Source: Pseudomonadota bacterium
Lineage (GTDB): Bacteria; SAR324; XYD2-FULL-50-16; JAHJRI01
DNA length: 6,759 nucleotides
Assembly: GCA_022360105.1 (NCBI GenBank)
Contig: JAKSDL010000406.1
Span: 1 to 6,759, forward strand
Direction: 5' to 3'
Each line of letters begins with the position of its first letter. The stretch's first letter is position 1. The notes beneath the pieces were generated by a model. That model saw nothing but the letters and a program-made list of their open reading frames with translations, searched no databases and had not been told where the DNA came from. Shown piece by piece: positions 6,601 through 6,759 of this stretch. Position numbers and translations under genes: made by a program.

Positions 6601-6759
6601 TTCATTCCGGAATCGAGCAAAAAAGCGACCAGACCAGGAACGGGCTGTCCCAGGATTGGTTTTGATAAATCTGTCTTTTCTTCGAATTGGTGGTAAAACA
6701 GATCCCGATAAAGAACAGATGACTCGTATATGGATGTAATAGTAACCTGCTTACCGGTA
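642..6759 (-). CDS. NRPS-like multidomain synthetase, (degenerate A)-A-KR-T-T-reductase; 5' end outside window
   Basis: The reading frame is open from the right edge (first full codon ends at 6758) to a TGA at 642-644, giving 2038 visible residues. A TTG at 6618-6620 and an ATG at 6603-6605 are internal: the residues upstream of them continue an adenylation-domain A6 region (GQPVPG, 37-42), so the real start lies outside the window. Domains by residue: degenerate adenylation C-terminal part about 1-211; acidic linker about 255-297; adenylation about 298-836; ketoreductase about 849-1331; T1 about 1404-1478; T2 about 1507-1580; Pro/Ser/Lys-rich linker about 1583-1636; thioester reductase about 1637-2038. 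Likely cytosolic; no membrane segments are seen. The carriers need 4'-phosphopantetheinylation. No C, KS, AT or TE domain is visible, so this is not an ordinary NRPS or PKS extension module. Inferred role: activate an acid, reduce its keto group and release the thioester reductively. Domain assignment is firm; substrate and product are not. Confidence 0.95.
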   Translation of the reverse strand, partial: TGKQVTITSIYESSVLYRDLFYHQFEEKTDLSKPILGQPVPGLVAFLLDSGMNEQPVGIPGEVAVSIDPSIYPELKIQAVKSGQRESDELYLIGERAQKLNDGLFQYEETVPPTAWLGDQKIDFRLIENALMDHTTVEDCIVRIRESEKQGQVPVVYYTSGKSLSCSTFTDALNPLLPRNFIPGEYVPVTAIPRKDDGSIDEHALGKIVIIDQEAKERLYSKIKAKSGAENILVTVEEKLMEAPVLHLKDIMPIPQTINETEEQVPTKSASDEEDTGNTEVPALVEGGSLESDENNPGTLQDVIRNAAQQTPAKGICYYNEAGEKQLTGYPDLVYEAEKIMSGFRSSGYSQSQVVVFQLTQNKDFIENFWGCTLSGFTPVLIAAIESYDKQNPNVQKLADALDMFPEAIVVHDRFNKKTIAEFAKNEEIDPKHFLTIESLRDHEAGKSWGPCRPEDVATFFLTSGSTGKPKVVTQTQGSLVSIIMGQSQYLGFNNDDVSLNWMPLDHVGGTIMMHLRNVYTGCQQVQVATRMILKNPVTYLDLISEHKATDSWTTNASIGLVVDSVKKSDQMPWDLSSMKCLMNGGESLVPSTTREFLKLLAPCGLSDHCMIPAWGMAETSSGSIYSKSFNLSSTNDGDEFVNLGMPVPGLSIRIVDKNNQPLMENQVGELQVKGLPVTRGYHNNDKANREAFTEDGWFRTGDLGRINEGQLTLTGREKDVIIVAGKNYYSHEIEAVVEGLADIERSFTAACAVRSPGENTDQLAIFFHSPLSEQSQVLELMQAIRSEVLHRVGIFPKYLIPVQTEEIPKTEIGKIQRPKLKTQFENGDFSEHLKQFDLLSKNQNTLPNWFFQKSWRAKQLNQPVKIRKGGRILIFGDELRLDKQIARKLEENGQTCVFVAKGQRYQKTSDISFQINPERAADYQEMIDALEIRSNPIGQIIHLWNYDAEEFDLHDRDAIKNTCSTGVQSVMHCLQAIAKMRNEDRSLDLNVVASAATDVDGSPSPHPVKAALNGLIQTIQLELPWVEAKLIDLIPDQSGQNVNYLLQETQSTNKDRVVAYRHHQRRICRLKRVPFQQGQELQTRLKPQGNYLVTGGLGGIAQHLNRSLLQQYQANLLILGRSDIASDQDKTALLESLQKLPGSVRYESVDLDDVNSLKDIVETWESGTGSMDGVFHLAGVFSEQGFLKANKRHLDEALVPKLIGAINLAQLLDQRRDLLWVNFSSVNGMFGGSNVAAYSAASSASDALSIYLRNKQPFQTVNLAWSMWEEVGMSKGFAMKEFTKAAGFHMINPESGINSLEAGLCNDQQDLVIGLDSTKRNLLPLVENDSIQLSYPVVYQKHMGQGSESQSDKTISVTNSFRQAVTCSVIQVDQVPQVVSRDHDYKGQDADMKTASEQTETRLVTVQIDQRVIDIVREVVGATVVDINDNFFELGGNSMLAVQLLSRLEDEFKVELPLETFFQTHEQAVVKSIAARISGKIGTTVNVSEPATKEMISQSVDTVDNELVFIEEKVIEITKEVIGNQAVQATDNFFEIGGDSMLAVQLVSNLEEVFQIKLPLESLFQSASEATMQAIAARINREPAKVLSTKSVEGKSSKEPAPDTGNLTAREQKPAESPQPSRLSPVADPTDDGGDFMAPKYLVREMIEEADEISSTIPFEQAAKEISSDLQHVLLTGVTGFVGAYLLVELIQKTDATVYCLVRAKDQEAALDRVIDNLSEYGIWQESYLERFKVVVSDLAKPRLGLSDLEYDFLAERIQAIYHNGAMVNLVMPYYVVKPANVGSTEELIRMACKGPLKSIHFVSTMGVLSMLKPNESFPDDGIDMDNTTFSGYLVSKLIGERLLWTASNNGIPVTIHRIEQAAGESQSGASSVKDFFARQLKSFYEMKLFPEMYWNLTPVDYIAQAIMYISMDKRFAGKVYHISNHNPTRFTEFLEVLHSHGYDGRVATYEDLLKKVPDIKPNDPLYPFVGLLKTREAYDMMADLTNNPVLKPDCSNTLKALQGSGIICPEIDREIMETYLQYFNSSGLMSIAEFNK
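645..1850 (-). other. Domain: C-terminal thioester reductase (reductive release)
   Basis: Residues about 1637-2038, around 400 residues, the usual size of the extended-SDR reductase domain that ends Lys2, carboxylic acid reductases and many NRPSs. The NAD(P)H motif is LTGVTGFVGAYLL (1676-1688), followed by the VYCLVRA block that binds the cofactor phosphate in relatives and by IYHNGAMVN (1762-1770). The catalytic set is Ser1805/Thr1806 (FVSTMG), Tyr1834 and Lys1838 in GYLVSK. TPVDYIAQAI (1899-1908) is also typical. It reduces the carrier-bound thioester to an aldehyde (two electrons) or on to an alcohol (four electrons); the sequence does not show which. It explains why no thioesterase is present. 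The protein ends soon after this domain, at AEFNK. Confidence 0.93.
2019..2240 (-). other. Domain: carrier protein T2 (second tandem carrier)
   Basis: Residues about 1507-1580, core FFEIGGDSMLAVQ with Ser1541 at bases 2136-2138, exactly 102 residues after the T1 serine. Counted by eye, 30 of 49 residues from DNFF to AARI are identical to T1, so the pair probably arose by duplication. T2 directly precedes the flexible linker and the reductase, so it is the likely donor of the thioester that is reduced. It could also simply raise flux as a redundant carrier. Confidence 0.93.
2325..2549 (-). other. Domain: carrier protein T1 (phosphopantetheine attachment)
   Basis: Residues about 1404-1478 have the typical four-helix carrier pattern around FFELGGNSMLAVQ, with the phosphopantetheine-bearing Ser1439 at bases 2442-2444. 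The LGGNS core fits a carrier domain of NRPS/PKS type. It follows the ketoreductase after a linker of roughly 70 residues (about 1332-1403). It is the nearer of two tandem carriers and is presumably charged by the upstream intact A domain. Confidence 0.93.
3728..3749. repeat. Perfect 8-bp inverted repeat inside the ketoreductase coding region
   Basis: CCTTCACC at 3728-3735 and GGTGAAGG at 3742-3749 are exact reverse complements with a 6-base spacer. The codons spell the GSPSPHP region of the ketoreductase structural subdomain. No T-run follows on either strand, so it is not a terminator. It could form a stem in the mRNA; a functional role is not shown. Confidence 0.35.
3856..3878 (+). terminator. 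Terminator-like hairpin with T-run, antisense inside the synthetase gene
   Basis: On the plus strand ACACCTG (3856-3862) and CAGGTGT (3868-3874) are perfect reverse complements around a 5-base loop, followed at once by T residues to 3878. This has the shape of a short intrinsic terminator for rightward, antisense transcription. The stem is only 7 bp and the T-run 5 bases, and it sits within coding sequence (around NTCSTGVQ of the ketoreductase region), so coincidence is likely. Confidence 0.2.
4251..5867 (-). other. Domain: adenylation (AMP-forming acid-activating) domain, acyl/keto-acid type
   Basis: Residues about 298-836 form a complete ANL-superfamily adenylation domain. The P-loop-like A3 motif is LTSGSTGKPK (462-471). 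The A5 equivalent is WGMAETSSG (615-623). A7 is FRTGDLG (699-705), A8 starts GREKDVIIVAGKN (from 716), and A10 is IGKIQR with catalytic Lys815. All ATP-binding residues expected by eye are present, so it should be active. The A4 region reads WMPLDHVGG (502-510) rather than the FDxS that supplies the Asp holding the alpha-amino group of amino-acid substrates. That points to fatty-acyl-AMP-ligase-like or keto/hydroxy-acid activation. The ketoreductase directly behind it makes an alpha-keto acid the best guess, by analogy with the phenylpyruvate-loading A-KR-PCP of aeruginosin synthetase AerA. The substrate remains unproven. Confidence 0.88.
6126..6758 (-). other. Domain: degenerate adenylation domain, C-terminal part (N-terminal part outside window)
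   Basis: Residues 1-211 align by eye with the A6-A10 part of adenylation domains. GQPVPGLVAFLLD (37-49) and GIPGEVAVS (58-66) match the usual GRP.....V.D....P.G.PGEL block. Canonical residues are then lost. The A7 RTGD-type motif, whose Asp holds the ribose, reads LIGER (92-96). The A8 GFRIE hinge reads DQKID (119-123). The A10 GKVD block with the catalytic Lys reads GSID (198-201), so Lys is replaced by Ser199. The segment between A6 and A7, normally GLARGY-like, is not recognisable. No carrier domain follows; an acidic linker leads straight into the next adenylation domain. Prediction: not adenylating, perhaps structural or a relic. The A3-A5 region lies outside the window, so loss of activity is inferred from the C-terminal half only. 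Confidence 0.7.

Noticed and set aside
6603..6620. TTG (6618-6620) or ATG (6603-6605) as the start of the synthetase
   Set aside because: The frame continues open to the window edge and the upstream residues carry adenylation-domain A6 sequence, so these codons are internal.
1..6759. CRISPR array, tRNA/rRNA, insertion sequence, or riboswitch
   Set aside because: No spaced direct repeats, RNA gene signatures, transposase motifs or terminal repeats were seen; nearly all of the window is explained by two coding frames. A cobalamin riboswitch was considered before the B12 protein, but the 266-base gap shows no recognisable B12-box.

Overview
The window holds most of one very large minus-strand gene and the beginning of a second minus-strand gene. 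It looks like the inside of a bacterial specialised-metabolite cluster. The visible starts have A-rich leaders without a strong Shine-Dalgarno and base composition is moderate. That would fit Bacteroidota/Balneolota-like bacteria or cyanobacteria, but the taxon cannot be fixed from this sequence.

Reading with transcription (right to left): the frame is open from the right edge to position 642, giving 2038 visible residues of an NRPS-like multidomain enzyme whose N-terminus lies outside the window. Visible domains in order are: (1) the C-terminal part of a degenerate adenylation-type domain, with no carrier domain after it; (2) a complete acyl/acid-activating adenylation domain with intact ATP-binding motifs; (3) a PKS-type ketoreductase with its structural half and an NADPH motif; (4) two tandem, closely similar carrier (T) domains; (5) a C-terminal SDR-type thioester reductase. 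No condensation, ketosynthase, acyltransferase or thioesterase domain is visible. Residue numbers in the entries count from the first complete codon at the right edge (position 6758).

Downstream, 376-641 is a 266-base gap. It holds a possible 36-codon ORF, in the same frame as the synthetase, and an imperfect inverted repeat. Next comes the first 125 codons of a gene that looks like a cobalamin-binding-domain radical SAM enzyme; its iron-sulfur motif would lie beyond the left edge.

Working model (inference): the intact A domain activates a carboxylic acid, most plausibly an alpha-keto acid, since a ketoreductase acts with no ketosynthase in sight. The acid is loaded on the tandem carriers, the keto group is reduced to hydroxyl, and the terminal domain releases the product reductively as an aldehyde or alcohol. 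The neighbouring cobalamin/radical SAM protein could tailor the product, for example by methylating an unactivated carbon. The adenylation - ketoreductase - T - T - reductase order behind a degenerate adenylation domain is the most unusual thing here.
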